Of a stretch of 64,000 bases of DNA, positions 27,157 through 35,131 are shown piece after piece; positions within the stretch are counted from its first letter, which is position 1, and the number at the start of each line of letters is the position of its first letter. The stretch covers positions 1 through 64,000 of the forward strand of contig JAGOLX010000026.1 in the NCBI GenBank assembly GCA_017993835.1, read 5' to 3'. The DNA comes from Phycisphaerae bacterium (lineage in GTDB: Bacteria > Planctomycetota > Phycisphaerae > Sedimentisphaerales > Anaerobacaceae). The translations under genes were made by a program, and so were the position numbers. The notes beneath the pieces were generated by a model. That model did no database searches, had not been told where the DNA came from, and saw only the letters and a program-made list of their open reading frames with translations.

Positions 27157-28536
27157 ATGAGGACTTCCGAGGGGCGCACACAGGTTCATTCGGGATCGGT
27201 CTCGCGACGGACCCTGCTCGGCGCGGGGGCAGCCGGCGTGGCGTTTACGATCGTGCCGCGACACGTCCTGGGCGGGTCGGGCGTTACGCCGCCCAGCGAG
27301 AAGCTCCACATTGCCGGCGTCGGCATCGGCGGCCAGGGCGGCAGCGACCTGAACGACGTCTCCAGCGAGAATATCGTCGCCCTCTGTGATGTGGACTGGG
27401 ACTACGCGGCCCACACGTTCCAGCGATACCCCAAGGCGAAGCAGTACAAGGACTTTCGCGTCATGTTCGAGAAGGAGAAGGGCATCGACGCGGTCGTCGT
27501 GGGCGCGCCCGACCACAATCACGCGGTCGTCAGCATGATGGCGATCAAGCTGGGCAAGCACGTGTACTGCGAGAAGCCCCTGACGCGGACGGTGTACGAA
27601 GCGAGGGCCCTCGCCCAGGCCGCCCGCGAAGCGAAGGTCGCGACCCAGATGGGCAATCAGGGCATGGCCTTCGAGGGCAACCGGCTCATCAACGAGTGGA
27701 TCTGGGACGGTGCGATCGGACCGGTTCGCGAGGTTCATTGCTGGTCGGACCGGCCCACGCATAGCGGAAAGCCTCCGCTGTACTGGGCGCAGGGCGTCGA
27801 GCGTCCCAAGGACACGCCGACGGTTCCGCAGACGCTGGACTGGGACCTGTGGCTCGGACCCGCTCCCTATCGTCCCTATCATCCCGCCTATGCTCCGTTC
27901 CGCTGGCGAGGCTGGTGGGACTTCGGCTCCGGCGGGCTGGGCGATATGGGCATTCACAACCTGGCGCCCGTCTGGTCGGCGCTGAAGCTCGGGGCGCCGA
28001 CGAGCGTCCACGCCAGCTCGACCCTGTTCAACGACGAGACGCTGCCCCTGGCTTCGATGGTACACTACGAGTTCCCGTCGCGGGGCGACATGCCCGCTGT
28101 GACGCTGCACTGGTACGACGGCGGGATCATCCCCTCCCGCCCGCCGGAACTGGAGGACGACCGCGAGCTGTCCCGCGAGGACGGCCTGATCTTCGTCGGC
28201 GACAAGGGCAAGATGTACGTCGAAGGCTGGGGGGGCAACAGTCCCCGCCTGATCCCGGAGGCGAAGATGCAGGCGTACCAGCGACCGCCCAAGACCTTGC
28301 CCCGCTCGATCGGGCATCACGCGGAATGGATCAAGGCCTGCAAGGAAGGCACGCCCACGCGGTCGGACTTCGCCCAGTTCGCGGGCCCGCTGACGGAAGC
28401 GGTGCTCCTGGGCACGGTCTGCGTCCGCCTGGGAGGCGGCAAGCTCCTCTGGGATAGCGCCAACTTCAAGGTCACGAATGTCCCCGAGGCGAATCGGCTC
28501 CTGCACTACGAGTACCGCAAAGGCTGGAGCCTGTGA
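27157..28536 (+). CDS. Tat-exported Gfo/Idh/MocA oxidoreductase
   Basis: A 459-residue NAD(P)-dependent oxidoreductase or related sugar-modifying enzyme. A Tat signal (VSRRTLLGAGAAGVAF) precedes the Rossmann fold (HIAGVGIGGQGGSDL). The family motif CEKPLTRT carries the catalytic-type Lys, and the C-terminal alpha/beta domain contains GGLGDMGIHNL. Planctomycetes have many such exported members, thought to act on sugars, but the substrate cannot be read. The ATG at 27157 follows AAAGGTGGGG. A second, cytoplasmic family member begins about 200 bases downstream. Confidence 0.9.
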   Translation: MRTSEGRTQVHSGSVSRRTLLGAGAAGVAFTIVPRHVLGGSGVTPPSEKLHIAGVGIGGQGGSDLNDVSSENIVALCDVDWDYAAHTFQRYPKAKQYKDFRVMFEKEKGIDAVVVGAPDHNHAVVSMMAIKLGKHVYCEKPLTRTVYEARALAQAAREAKVATQMGNQGMAFEGNRLINEWIWDGAIGPVREVHCWSDRPTHSGKPPLYWAQGVERPKDTPTVPQTLDWDLWLGPAPYRPYHPAYAPFRWRGWWDFGSGGLGDMGIHNLAPVWSALKLGAPTSVHASSTLFNDETLPLASMVHYEFPSRGDMPAVTLHWYDGGIIPSRPPELEDDRELSREDGLIFVGDKGKMYVEGWGGNSPRLIPEAKMQAYQRPPKTLPRSIGHHAEWIKACKEGTPTRSDFAQFAGPLTEAVLLGTVCVRLGGGKLLWDSANFKVTNVPEANRLLHYEYRKGWSL

Positions 28537-28598
28537 ATTGGCGATTGTCGATGTACAGGAGTTGATGTTGCGTGATACGCGCCCTGCAGGACTGAATT

Positions 28599-28702
28599 GG
28601 TGTGCTCAGCACACCCTACAATCTACCTGCGGTTTTGGCGACGCCGCGAATGCAGATGGGTCATTCGTTCGGGCGGCAGCGGTAGGGTGGGCTGTGCCCA
28701 CC
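28599..28702. repeat. Pair of short palindromic repeats
   Basis: GGTGTGCTCAGCACACCC (from 28599) and GGTAGGGTGGGCTGTGCCCA (from 28681) are two self-complementary words of similar build, sharing CACACCCTAC/GTAGGGTGGG-like ends. They lie between the two Gfo/Idh/MocA genes. Confidence 0.5.
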
Positions 28703-28731
28703 GTTTCCCCATGATTGGAGGTGCTCAGGCC

Positions 28732-29829
28732 ATGTCAGACCGAGGACGAGTGAAGGTCGGGATCATCGGATCGGGTTTCGAAGCGGACATTCACGCGGAA
28801 TCGTTCCGGCTGATGCCCGAGGAGGCCGAGGTCGTCGCGGTCGCTTCGCCGACGCCGGGAAATGCCGAGAGGCTGGCGAAGCGATATGGCATCCCACGTG
28901 TCTTCACCGACTACCGCAAGATGCTGGCCGAGAGAGACATCGAGATGGTGACGATCGCCGCGCCGAACTACCTCCATGCGCAGATGACCGCGGACATCGC
29001 GAGTGCGGGCAAGCACGTGGTCTGCGAAAAGCCCTTGTGCATGACGCTCGAAGAGGCCGACGCGATGATCGACGTCTGCCGCAGCAAGGGCGTGCTCCTG
29101 ATGTACGCGGAAGAACTGTTCTTCACGCCGAAATATGTGAAGGCCAAGCAGATGGCCGACCAGGGCGCGTTCGGCAAGGTGTACATGGTCAAGCAGAGCG
29201 AGAAGCACTTCGGGCCGCACGCGAGCTGGTTCTGGAACGTCGAGAAGTCGGGCGGCGGCGTCTTCATGGACATGGGCTGTCACGGCGTCGCGTTCTGCTA
29301 CTGGTTCCTCGGCCGGCCCAAGGTCAAGACGGTCTACTGCCAGATGGGCACGCACGTCCACGCGGACAAGACCCAGGGCGAGGACAACTCGATCTGCATC
29401 CTGGAGTTCGAGAACGGCGCGGTCGGCGTGGTCGAGGACAGTTGGGCCCGTCGCGGCGGCATGGACGACTGCATCGAGGTCTACGGCGAAGGCGGCGTTG
29501 CCTACGCGGACCTGCACATGGGCAACGCGCTGCCGACCTACAGCGAATACGGGTACGGCTACGCGGTCGAGAAGGCCCCCACGACGAAGGGGTGGACGTA
29601 TCCGGTGTTCGAGGAGTTGTGGAACTACGGATTCCCGCAGGAAATGCACCACTTCGCGCGGTGCGTGCGGGGCAAGGAGCAGCCCCAGGCGACCGGGGAG
29701 GATGGCCGACTCGTGCAGGAGGTCCTCTTCGCGGGCTACCAGTCCGCGGGCACCGGAGCCAAGGTGGCGATGCCCTTCCGGCCGAAGAGCGTCCAGCGGC
29801 CCATCGATCTGTGGTTCGAGCCAAAGTAG
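28732..29829 (+). CDS. Cytoplasmic Gfo/Idh/MocA oxidoreductase
   Basis: A 365-residue oxidoreductase without a signal peptide. The Rossmann fold opens with VKVGIIGSGFEADIHAESF, the catalytic motif is CEKPLCMT, and the C-terminal domain contains GGGVFMDMGCHG, the usual metal- and substrate-site region. A GGAGGT site nine bases before the ATG fixes the start. It follows an exported paralogue, so the two may handle an imported sugar derivative in sequence. The substrate is unknown. Confidence 0.9.
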   Translation: MSDRGRVKVGIIGSGFEADIHAESFRLMPEEAEVVAVASPTPGNAERLAKRYGIPRVFTDYRKMLAERDIEMVTIAAPNYLHAQMTADIASAGKHVVCEKPLCMTLEEADAMIDVCRSKGVLLMYAEELFFTPKYVKAKQMADQGAFGKVYMVKQSEKHFGPHASWFWNVEKSGGGVFMDMGCHGVAFCYWFLGRPKVKTVYCQMGTHVHADKTQGEDNSICILEFENGAVGVVEDSWARRGGMDDCIEVYGEGGVAYADLHMGNALPTYSEYGYGYAVEKAPTTKGWTYPVFEELWNYGFPQEMHHFARCVRGKEQPQATGEDGRLVQEVLFAGYQSAGTGAKVAMPFRPKSVQRPIDLWFEPK

Positions 29830-29936
29830 CACGGGCATCTTGCCCGTGAGTATCATGGGCCATCCACGGGCAAGATGCCCGTGGTACTCACGGCCGGGAC
29901 GGCGGTGCTACTCATGGGCGAGACGCCCATGCTACG
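29828..29936. repeat. Three palindromic GGGCATCTTGCCC-type repeats
   Basis: CACGGGCATCTTGCCCGTG, then CCACGGGCAAGATGCCCGTG, then ATGGGCGAGACGCCCAT follow one another, each able to form a hairpin. The first touches the stop codon of the preceding gene and may act as its terminator. Confidence 0.65.
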
Positions 29937-29972
29937 CGTCGTGTCCGGATGTATGACCGGCGGGAGCAAGTC

Positions 29973-30075
29973 ATGGCAAGGATACCGTCACTGCAAATCC
30001 TATCGCAGTCCGAAATCGACGCGATCCGCGACGCGAGTCTCGTGATCCTGCGCAAGAATGACGGGGTTGTTGTCG
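29973..30075 (+). pseudogene. 5' fragment of a second MttB-superfamily gene
   Basis: The frame from the ATG at 29973 begins MARIPSLQILSQSEIDAIRD and continues ASLVILRKND. This matches, at protein and DNA level, the first 27 codons of the intact gene at 30206 (SQREIDAIRDASLVILRDTG). The match then stops, and a REP-like hairpin occupies 30115-30147. It keeps a GGGAG ribosome site. It is a truncated tandem duplicate. Confidence 0.7.
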
Positions 30076-30114
30076 GGGGTTGTGACGCCGCCTGTGAGCT
30101 GTGCCGACCCCACG

Positions 30115-30147
30115 GCTGTCATTCCCGCGAAAGCAGGAATCCAGAAA
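30115..30147. repeat. REP-like hairpin unit
   Basis: GTCATTCCCGCGAAAGCAGG followed by AATCCAG, one half of the composite element found at 22291 and 39873. It lies between the fragment and the intact MttB-like gene. Confidence 0.7.
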
Positions 30148-30205
30148 CGACGGGTAGTGAGAAACCTCGGGCGTCTCGTGAGAAGACCCTCGGGAGGACA
30201 ATCGC

Positions 30206-31642
30206 ATGGCAGGCATCCATATTGAAGCCTTGTCGCAGCGGGAAATTGACGCGATCCGCGATGCGAGCCTCGTGATCCTGCGCGACACCGGCGTCATGGT
30301 GCACCACGACGAGGTGCTGCGCCTACTGGGCGAAGCGGGAGCGAAGATCGATGAGAGCCGCAAGATCGCTTGCCTGCCCCAGAAGCTCGTGATGGACAGC
30401 GTGGCGCAGGCGGGCAAGCAGTACGTACTCTACGGCCGGGATGGGAAGCGAACCGCGAGGTTCGGTCATGGCGATCTCGTTCTGATGTCCAGTCCCGGCC
30501 AGTACGCCTGGATCGACCTCCAGACCGGCCAGCGCCGACCCGCGACGATCCAGGACACTCGCGATGCGATCCGCCTGGGCGACGGCCTGGACAACATCAC
30601 GATTGTCGGCGCGATGGCGCAGCCGGAGTCGGTCTCGGAGAAGTATCGGGACGTGGTCCTCACCGCGGAACTCGTGAAAGGGACGGACAAACCCACCCGA
30701 TGCTGGGTCCGCAACGGCGCGACCGCCCGCCACATCCTGGAGATCTACCGCACCATCGCCGGCGGAGAAGCTGCCTTGCGAGCTCGCCCGATGGTCGAGG
30801 CCTTCCTGGAGCCGATCAGTCCGCTGCAATTGCCGAAGGATGGACTCGACATCGTCCGCGAGTTCGCGCGGGCAGGCCAGCCGGTGAGCATCGGGCCGAT
30901 GGCGATGACCGCAGGCACCGCGCCGGGCACGCTCGCGGGCACCCTGGCCCAGGAGAACGCGGAGATACTCGCGGGCATCGTGGTCACGCAACTGCTGGCG
31001 CCGGGCACGCCCATCACCTACGGCGGCATCCCGCACGTCATGGACCCGCGGACGGGCATCTGTTCGTTCGGCTCGCCCGAGCAGGGATTGATGGCGGTCG
31101 CGATGGTACAGATCGCCCGCTCGTACGGGTTCCCGGTCTACGTCAACGTGGGCCTGACCGATGCGAAGCTGCCCGACGCCCAGGCGGGCGCCGAGAAGGC
31201 CGCGACGCTGCTGATGGGCGTGCTCGCGGGCGCGGACATGTTCGGCCACTGCGGCATCTGCGGAACCGACCACGCGGGCAGTCTCCTGTGGCTGGCCTTC
31301 GACGACGAGCTGATGAGCTACGCCCGGCGGATCGCCCGCGGATTTGTGGTGGACGACGAGCATCTGGCGACGGGTGTCATCCACTCCGTCGGTCCCGCGG
31401 GCAACTTCCTGGCGGAGGAGCACACGGTCCGCCATTTCCGCGAGGCGATCTGGTCGCCGTCGGCGGCGTGGACTCGCCAGCCCTACGATCTGTGGCTCAG
31501 CGACGGCGCCGCCTCCTTCGCCGACCGGCTCCGCAGGCAGGTGGAATGCATTCTCGGAACCCACCAGGCCAAACCGCTAGACGACGCGATGGCCCGCGAG
31601 ATCGACCGGATTGTCGCCTCGGCAAGGCGAGAGCTTGGCTGA
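30206..31642 (+). CDS. Non-pyrrolysine MttB-superfamily methyltransferase (trimethylamine/glycine-betaine type)
   Basis: A 478-residue member of the MttB superfamily (COG5598), whose members move a methyl group from quaternary amines to a corrinoid protein. SQREIDAIRDASLVILRDTG is the typical start, and the TIM-barrel core holds MTAGTAPGTLAG, GTPITYGGIPHVMDPRTG and GADMFGHCGICG. There is no in-frame amber codon, so it belongs to the non-pyrrolysine class, which includes glycine betaine methyltransferases. No corrinoid protein or reactivase is in the window, so the substrate is uncertain. GGGAGG precedes the ATG. A broken copy of its 5' end lies just upstream. Confidence 0.87.
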   Translation: MAGIHIEALSQREIDAIRDASLVILRDTGVMVHHDEVLRLLGEAGAKIDESRKIACLPQKLVMDSVAQAGKQYVLYGRDGKRTARFGHGDLVLMSSPGQYAWIDLQTGQRRPATIQDTRDAIRLGDGLDNITIVGAMAQPESVSEKYRDVVLTAELVKGTDKPTRCWVRNGATARHILEIYRTIAGGEAALRARPMVEAFLEPISPLQLPKDGLDIVREFARAGQPVSIGPMAMTAGTAPGTLAGTLAQENAEILAGIVVTQLLAPGTPITYGGIPHVMDPRTGICSFGSPEQGLMAVAMVQIARSYGFPVYVNVGLTDAKLPDAQAGAEKAATLLMGVLAGADMFGHCGICGTDHAGSLLWLAFDDELMSYARRIARGFVVDDEHLATGVIHSVGPAGNFLAEEHTVRHFREAIWSPSAAWTRQPYDLWLSDGAASFADRLRRQVECILGTHQAKPLDDAMAREIDRIVASARRELG

Positions 31643-31737
31643 GTCCTTGTTTCGAGTGGATGGGGAGAGATTGCTTGCATCCCCGCGGAGTTGACGGTAA
31701 TCTGGAGCTCGGAATCGCCGGTTCTTCTGAGGGCACT

Positions 31738-32064
31738 ATGAATACTGGATCAGTGTCCACACAGTGGGGGCAGACTGCGGGTCCGATCTGGCGCTATGGA
31801 ATGCTGGCTCTCATTCTTGGCCTGCTTGCGTGGAATCTCCATTCGTACTTCAGCCTTCCCGCCAGATACCGCTACGATTCTTACATGAATCTCGTTGTTG
31901 TCCTGATGCTGCTGTTCAATCATCTGGCGTTCGCATTCAAGTGGCGTCGTTCCATCACTGTGGCACTTTGGACTGTGGCCTGGAGTTGGATCGTTTTCGG
32001 CCTCTTCTACATCTTCTACTGGTCGCGCGTCCTCTACCCTATCAACATACCCACGGGGAATTAG
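31738..32064 (+). CDS. Small membrane protein of unknown function
   Basis: A 108-residue protein with three predicted membrane helices: YGMLALILGLLAWNL, MNLVVVLMLLFNHLAFAF and LWTVAWSWIVFGLFYIFYW. No family is recognised. The start MNTGSVSTQWGQTAG is the first ATG of the frame outside the preceding gene. The base composition is less GC-rich than in the neighbours. A long hairpin repeat follows the stop codon and may end transcription. Confidence 0.6.
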   Translation: MNTGSVSTQWGQTAGPIWRYGMLALILGLLAWNLHSYFSLPARYRYDSYMNLVVVLMLLFNHLAFAFKWRRSITVALWTVAWSWIVFGLFYIFYWSRVLYPINIPTGN

Positions 32065-32067
32065 GGA

Positions 32068-32188
32068 CTATCTCAAAACGGCACTCGGGCATGTCATTGC
32101 GAGCGCAGCGAAGCAATCTCCCGCTCGGGAGGTTGAGATTGCTTCGTCGCTGCGCTCCTCGCAATGACATTCATCGTTTTGAGACAGC
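32068..32188. repeat. Long dispersed inverted repeat (MITE-like)
   Basis: Outer arms CTATCTCAAAAC and GTTTTGAGACAG enclose longer inner arms, ATGTCATTGCGAGCGCAGCG (from 32091) and CGCTGCGCTCCTCGCAATGA (ending near 32170), around a 14-base loop. The CATTGCGAGCGCAGCGAAGC word is a widely dispersed bacterial repeat type. Confidence 0.8.
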
Positions 32189-32318
32189 TTCTTAGTTGGT
32201 GCGATCTGCGGTGTACGCTGATCTTCTCGCGCATACTCTTGGACAGCGTCAGGAATTGGTGTATCCTGTGTCTCAGGTGTCGTGGCATCTTCAACACAGT
32301 GGCGTCGGAGTAACACAA

Positions 32319-33599
32319 ATGAAGCTCTCGATACATCGCAGTTTGAGGTACGCCGTGATCGTGCTGGCATCGGCCCTGTCGCTGGCGACGTTGGCTGGTG
32401 CATCAGGCGGGGAGTCCGCCGAGACGGGCTGGATGCCCCTGTTCGATGGGCAGAGCCTGACGGGCTGGACCAATCCCTATGACCGGGGCAAGGCCTGGGT
32501 CGAGGACGGCCAGATCCTCCTGCAGGCGGAGAAGAAGTTCTTCCTCGCGACCGCGAGGCCGTATCGGGACTTCGTCTTCGAGGCCGAGGTGAAGATGCCC
32601 GAGGGCGATTCGAACTCGGGTTTCATGTTCCGCTGTCACGTGGAGAAGAACAGCGTTTTCGGCTACCAGGCGGAAGTCGATCCCTCGGACCGGCAGTGGT
32701 CCGCGGGCCTGTACGACGAGGGCCGTCGCGGCTGGCTCAATCCTGTGCAGAACGATGCCGATTCCGCGAAGGCCTTCGTCCAACGCACAAAAGGGGCCTT
32801 CCGACGCGACGACTGGAACCGCTACCGGATTCACTGCGTGGGCCCGAACCTCCGCATCTATCTGAACGACGTGCTGACGACCGACTACGTGGATACGGTG
32901 GACCGCGAGGGCTATCTCGCGATCCAACATCACGGCGAGAAGGGCAAGATCTACCGGTTCCGCAATCTGCGGATCAGGGAGCTGATCGCTCCCGCGGCGC
33001 TCGCGGAGAAGAGGAACGGGCTGCCTCTGGTGTTCTTCGACGACTTCGAGAGCGGCGCGGGACGTTGGGTCCAGACTGATCCGAACGCCTGGAAGATCGG
33101 GACGAAGGACGCCGGACAGGTCTATTCGCTGCATCAGCAGAGCAAGTACGAGCCGCCGGTGCGGTCGCCGGTCAATATCGCGAGGATTCGGGACCTGAGC
33201 GTTTCCGATTTCGTCGTCCAGACGCGGATGGAGCAGACCAGCAGGGAATACGGCCATCGGGACATGGTCGTCGTCTTCGGCTATCAGGACCCGTCGCATT
33301 TCTACTACGTACACATCGCGACGAAGGCCGATGCCGCAGCCAACTCGATCTTCATCGTCAACGGCCAGCCTCGCGCGTCCATCGCCAGGGAGCGGACCGA
33401 AGGCACCGACTGGGGCAAGGGCTTCCACGACGTGCGGATCGTGCGGGACTCCGCCAGCGGCGCCATCGAGGTCTTTTTCGACAACATGGACAAGCCGATC
33501 ATGCGGGCCGAGGACAAGACCTTCCTCGCCGGCGGGATCGGCTTCGGCTCGTTCGACGACACCGGCAACCTCGACGACGTGATCGTGTGGGGAAAATAG
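32319..33599 (+). CDS. Secreted DUF1080 (3-keto-disaccharide hydrolase-like) protein
   Basis: A 426-residue secreted protein. After the signal peptide (ending LATLAGASGG) the first half is a DUF1080 concanavalin-like domain: WMPLFDGQSLTGWTN at the start, then NSGFMFRCH and GYLAIQHHGEKGKIYRFRNL. The second half (from FFDDFESGAGRW) is another LamG-like beta-sandwich of about 190 residues. DUF1080 members include 3-keto-glycoside hydrolases that act after Gfo/Idh/MocA oxidation of sugars, which fits the neighbouring oxidoreductases. It lies 13 bases before the TRAP genes and may be co-transcribed with them. Confidence 0.88.
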   Translation: MKLSIHRSLRYAVIVLASALSLATLAGASGGESAETGWMPLFDGQSLTGWTNPYDRGKAWVEDGQILLQAEKKFFLATARPYRDFVFEAEVKMPEGDSNSGFMFRCHVEKNSVFGYQAEVDPSDRQWSAGLYDEGRRGWLNPVQNDADSAKAFVQRTKGAFRRDDWNRYRIHCVGPNLRIYLNDVLTTDYVDTVDREGYLAIQHHGEKGKIYRFRNLRIRELIAPAALAEKRNGLPLVFFDDFESGAGRWVQTDPNAWKIGTKDAGQVYSLHQQSKYEPPVRSPVNIARIRDLSVSDFVVQTRMEQTSREYGHRDMVVVFGYQDPSHFYYVHIATKADAAANSIFIVNGQPRASIARERTEGTDWGKGFHDVRIVRDSASGAIEVFFDNMDKPIMRAEDKTFLAGGIGFGSFDDTGNLDDVIVWGK

Positions 33600-33612
33600 G
33601 ACGATAGGACGC

Positions 33613-34608
33613 ATGGGACCAATACGACATAGGCCGCTTCGCATCGGGTGGGCTGTTGCAGTGGTGTTCTGCGCATCGGTCTCCGGGGCTCAGGCTCCCG
33701 CCCAGCGGACCACCCTCCTCAAGCTCGGGCACGGTCTCGATGTCGCGCACCCCGTTCACAAGGCGATGGTCTTCATGGCCGAGCGGGTCAAGGAAAAGTC
33801 CGGCGGGCGGATGCAGGTCCAGATCTTCCCCAGCGAGCAGCTCGGCAACGAGAAGGAGTGCATCGAGGCCCTGCAACTGGGTTACCTCGCGATGACCAAG
33901 ACGTCGAGCGCCCCGATGGAAGGGTTCGTGCCGCAGATGCAGGTCTTCGGGATTCCCTACCTGTTTCGCGACTCCGAGCACCTGTGGAAGGTGCTGGGAG
34001 GCCCGATCGGCAAGAGGCTCCTCCTGGCAGGCGAGCCGAAGCGGCTTCGCGGCCTGTGCTACTACGACGCGGGCGCTCGGAGCTTCTACGCCAAGAAGCC
34101 CATCGAGAAACCCCCCGACTTGGCGGGCATGAAGATCCGCGTGCAGAACAGCATCATGTCGATGAAGATGGTCCAGGCAATGGGCGGCTCGCCCACGCCG
34201 GTCCCGTGGGGTGAGCTGTACACCGCCCTCGATCAGGGCGTCGTCGATGGCGCGGAGAACAACTCGCCCTCGTTTCGCACGTCGCGACATTACGAGGTGT
34301 GCCCGTACTACAGCCTCGACGAGCACACGTGCCTGCCCGACATCCTCGTGATCGGCACGAGGGTCTGGAACAAGCTGTCGCCCGAGGAGCAGCGGATTCT
34401 CCAGGAGGCAGCCGACGAGTCGGTCGTGTACCAGCGGAAGATCTGGGCCGAGGCTGAGCTGAAGGACCTCGAAACGGTGCAGAAGCAGGGCGTCACCATC
34501 ATCCGCCCGGACAAGGCGCCGTTCCGTGAGTCCGTCCGACCCGTGTGGAAGGAATTCGAAGGGACCGAGATCGGCGAGCTGATCGAGCAGATCCAGGAGG
34601 TGCAATGA
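33613..34608 (+). CDS. dctP: TRAP transporter solute-binding protein DctP
   Basis: A 331-residue periplasmic binding protein of the TRAP (DctP) family, which captures organic acids such as C4-dicarboxylates or uronates. A signal peptide ends at VSGAQA. Typical stretches are LKLGHGLDVAHPVHKAMVFM, FPSEQLGNEKE, the ligand-carboxylate Arg region KIRVQNS, and VPWGELYTALDQGVVDGAEN. The stop codon overlaps the dctQ start (ATGA). The substrate cannot be read; the context with a pectate lyase makes a uronate plausible. Confidence 0.93.
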   Translation: MGPIRHRPLRIGWAVAVVFCASVSGAQAPAQRTTLLKLGHGLDVAHPVHKAMVFMAERVKEKSGGRMQVQIFPSEQLGNEKECIEALQLGYLAMTKTSSAPMEGFVPQMQVFGIPYLFRDSEHLWKVLGGPIGKRLLLAGEPKRLRGLCYYDAGARSFYAKKPIEKPPDLAGMKIRVQNSIMSMKMVQAMGGSPTPVPWGELYTALDQGVVDGAENNSPSFRTSRHYEVCPYYSLDEHTCLPDILVIGTRVWNKLSPEEQRILQEAADESVVYQRKIWAEAELKDLETVQKQGVTIIRPDKAPFRESVRPVWKEFEGTEIGELIEQIQEVQ

Positions 34609-35111
34609 GCTTTCTGATCTCCGTGAAGAAGGTCCTGGATCGTCTGCTGGAGGGGCTGGTCATAGTCGTCATGGCGGTCCTGGTCCTGGATGTGCTCTGG
34701 CAGGTCTTCACCCGCCTGGTCCTGAAGGACCCGAGCACGTGGACCGAGGAACTCGCCATCTTCATGCTGATCTGGGTCTCGCTGCTGGGAGCGGCGGTGG
34801 CGCTCGGGCGGGGGGCCCATCTCGGCATCGACTACTTCGTCGGCAAGCTCCCCGAGCGAGTCAGAGTCGCGACAGAAGTGTTCGTGTTCCTGTCGATAGC
34901 CGTGTTCTCCCTACTGGTGATGATCGTCGGCGGCATCGATCTGGTTGCCAGCAATCTGGAGCTGGGGCAGGTCTCGCCTGTGCTGCATGTGAACATGGGC
35001 TATGTGTATCTGCCCGTGCCGATCAGCGGCTTCTTCCTGACGCTCTATGCGGTGATCGGCCTGTTGGAAAGACTCCAGAAACTATCTCCAATAGCGAATA
35101 GCAAATCGTAA
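34605..35111 (+). CDS. dctQ: TRAP transporter small membrane subunit DctQ
   Basis: A 168-residue, four-helix small subunit of the TRAP permease. The conserved WTEELAIFMLIWVSLLGAAV stretch of the family is present after the first helix. It is translated from an ATG that overlaps the dctP stop. The last residues (SPIANSKS) are encoded by repetitive sequence of the type AGCAAATCGTAAATCG that continues past the stop codon, so the tail seems to derive from an intergenic repeat. Confidence 0.92.
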   Translation: MSFLISVKKVLDRLLEGLVIVVMAVLVLDVLWQVFTRLVLKDPSTWTEELAIFMLIWVSLLGAAVALGRGAHLGIDYFVGKLPERVRVATEVFVFLSIAVFSLLVMIVGGIDLVASNLELGQVSPVLHVNMGYVYLPVPISGFFLTLYAVIGLLERLQKLSPIANSKS

Positions 35112-35131
35112 ATCGTAAATCCGGAGGTCTG

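Noticed and set aside
30206-31642. Pyrrolysine in the MttB-like methyltransferase
   Set aside because: The frame has no internal amber codon and spans the full family length.
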